Positions 33,603 to 34,834 of a stretch of DNA of 34,834 nucleotides are shown in pieces. The DNA comes from Desulfuromonadaceae bacterium (GTDB taxonomy: Bacteria; Desulfobacterota; Desulfuromonadia; Desulfuromonadales; JAAYDE01): positions 1 through 34,834 of the forward strand of contig JAAZDE010000127.1 of assembly GCA_012512925.1 (NCBI GenBank), written 5' to 3'. The notes below the pieces were generated by a model, which did not search any database, had not been told where the DNA came from, and was given only the letters and a program-made list of their open reading frames with translations. The position numbers were made by a program, and so were the translations under genes. Position 1 is the stretch's first letter; the number at the start of each line of letters is the position of its first letter.

Positions 33603-34430
33603 ATGGAAGAGATTGGAAAGGAAACGGGGAAAGAGGGTGGCAAGCCGATCATCGAACTGATCGATGTGGTGAAGTCCTTTAAGCAGCAGAAGGTTCTCGA
33701 TAGGGTGAGCCTGACCATTCGGGAAGGGACCACCATGGTCATCGTCGGCGGCAGCGGCCAGGGGAAAAGTGTTCTGCTCAAACATATGCTGGGCTTACTT
33801 AAACCCGACCAGGGCAAGGTCCTGGTCTTCGGGCGGGATCTGGCCAGGGTCAGCAAGGGGGAACTCAAGGATGTCCGCAAAGAGTATGGCGTCCTGTTCC
33901 AGAATGTGGCTCTGTTTGATTCCATGACGGTTTTCGACAACGTCGCCTTGCCGCTGCGGGAGCGGACCAAACTGGGCGAAAATGAAATCCGCGCCCAGGT
34001 GGAGGAAAAGCTGTCCATGATGGATCTGGAGGGGACCGGTGAAAAGTATCCCGCCCAACTCAGCGGAGGAATGAAAAAAAGGGTCGGACTGGCCAGGGCG
34101 CTGATTCTGAACCCCCGGATCGTCTTTTTCGACGAGCCAACCACCGGTCTCGATGTCAGCCGCAGTAACGAGATCTACCGATTGTTTTACAAGACCCAGA
34201 CGCGGCTTAAATATACGGCGGTGATAGTCAGCCACGATGTTCCCAAGATATTCAAGCTGGCCGACTATGTCGCACTGGTGGCCGACGGCAAGATTCAGGA
34301 ATGTCTCACTCCGGAAGATTTTCAGCTGTCGGAAAATCCGGCCATAAAATCCTTTGTCAAGGAAACCATGGGTCCCATATACTCGAGCGAAGAGGAGGAG
34401 ATGGGTTTTTATGAAGCGGATCAACGTTGA
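33603..34430 (+). CDS. mlaF: Lipid-transport ABC ATPase MlaF
   Basis: 275 residues with Walker A GGSGQGKSV, signature LSGGMKKRVGLARAL, Walker B RIVFFDEPTTGLD and H-loop VIVSHD. The GGSGQGKSVLLKHMLGLLKP form, with Gln in the P-loop, and the tail ending near NPAIKSFVKE are typical of MlaF (Mkl-type) ATPases. It powers the MlaE permease. The ATG at 33603 is preferred over a TTG at 33588, with GGCAGG just upstream. The stop overlaps the mlaD start by 20 nt, indicating coupled translation. Confidence 0.92.
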   Translation: MEEIGKETGKEGGKPIIELIDVVKSFKQQKVLDRVSLTIREGTTMVIVGGSGQGKSVLLKHMLGLLKPDQGKVLVFGRDLARVSKGELKDVRKEYGVLFQNVALFDSMTVFDNVALPLRERTKLGENEIRAQVEEKLSMMDLEGTGEKYPAQLSGGMKKRVGLARALILNPRIVFFDEPTTGLDVSRSNEIYRLFYKTQTRLKYTAVIVSHDVPKIFKLADYVALVADGKIQECLTPEDFQLSENPAIKSFVKETMGPIYSSEEEEMGFYEADQR

Positions 34431-34834
34431 AACGGCCGTCGGCCTCTTTTTGGTAGCTGGTTTTCTCTGTTTCGCCTATCTTTCCGTGCGATTGGGCGAT
34501 GTCAATTTTTTCGGCGACAAATCCTATCCGGTTGCGGCCTGGTTCAATTCTATTTCCGGCCTCAAGGAGGGCGCCGTGGTGGAGATCGCCGGGGTTAAAA
34601 TCGGCAAGGTGGCGCGTATCGCCCTCAATCCTGATACCTATCAGGCCCAGGTGGAAATGGCCATCGACAACAACGTAGTCCTCCAGGAGGACAGCATCGC
34701 CTCCATCCGCACCGCAGGCATCATCGGCGATAAATATGTGAACATCTCACCCGGCGGTTCCCTCGAGACGATCAAGCCGGGGGGCAGAATCATTGAAACT
34801 GAGTCGGCAGTCAATCTGGAGGAGATGGTTAGCA
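34411..34834 (+). CDS. mlaD: MlaD, MCE-domain lipid-binding protein (5' part)
   Basis: The first 141 residues are present and the gene runs off the right edge. An N-terminal membrane helix (about 7-27, ETAVGLFLVAGFLCFAYLSV) is followed by an MCE domain: FNSISGLKEGAVVEIAGVKIG, then TAGIIGDKYVNISPGG. MlaD forms a periplasm-exposed hexamer bound to MlaFE and holds phospholipid. The ATG sits inside the mlaF 3' end with AGGAGGAG about 11 nt upstream. Confidence 0.9.
   Translation, partial: MKRINVETAVGLFLVAGFLCFAYLSVRLGDVNFFGDKSYPVAAWFNSISGLKEGAVVEIAGVKIGKVARIALNPDTYQAQVEMAIDNNVVLQEDSIASIRTAGIIGDKYVNISPGGSLETIKPGGRIIETESAVNLEEMVS

Overview
The window looks like chromosome from a Desulfuromonadales-type deltaproteobacterium (Geobacter / Desulfuromonas / Pelobacter neighbourhood). 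This is inferred from the gene mix, not from a marker gene: a bacterial Dnmt2-type methyltransferase, a periplasmic NrfHA pentahaem nitrite reductase, a phenylacetate-CoA ligase/ACT pair, a lone periplasmic PDC-fold protein, a CIRCE-controlled rpoH, and moderately high GC throughout. No rRNA, tRNA, CRISPR array, phage or insertion sequence was seen.

Layout, left to right. (1) 1-1103, minus strand: a beheaded ImmA/IrrE-like metallopeptidase fragment overlapped by the 3' end of a Dnmt2-like gene. (2) 1387-3670, plus strand: a divergent Nramp-family transporter lacking the metal-site motif, a CobU-like P-loop NTPase and a small unknown protein. (3) An O-methyltransferase (minus) diverges from a VanZ-like / HrpB helicase / DUF748 run (4942-11894, plus). 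(4) 11912-14868, minus strand: nrfH-nrfA, a long intergenic hairpin, then a 72-residue cysteine cluster protein overlapping a YkgJ-type Cys-cluster protein. (5) 14964-19828, minus strand: a second divergent Nramp-family transporter in a tight operon with an ABC-2 ATPase and permease, followed by a HerA-like ATPase. (6) 19921-22449, plus strand: an unusual fusion of a JAMM (RadC-like) metalloprotease domain to an iron-sulphur DinG/XPD helicase. (7) 22462-25944: amidohydrolase (minus), DUF4126 membrane protein (plus), ACT regulator and phenylacetate-CoA ligase (minus). (8) 26402-30139, plus strand: peroxiredoxin, periplasmic PDC protein with a strong terminator, and a Prc-type protease. (9) 30172-31914, minus strand: bamD and rpoH, the latter with a near-perfect promoter and CIRCE operator. 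(10) 32082 to the end, plus strand: a YtqB-like methyltransferase and the start of an mla operon (mlaE, mlaF, 5' part of mlaD).

A theme of the right half is envelope maintenance and stress: BamD, Prc, MlaEFD, RpoH and peroxiredoxin lie within 9 kb. The most unusual items are the JAMM-DinG fusion, the two Nramp-family proteins whose metal-coordinating positions are replaced in two different ways (one inside an ABC exporter operon), and the Cys-cluster pair behind nrfHA. I did not find a clear multi-gene system that is wholly new; these are the best candidates for follow-up.
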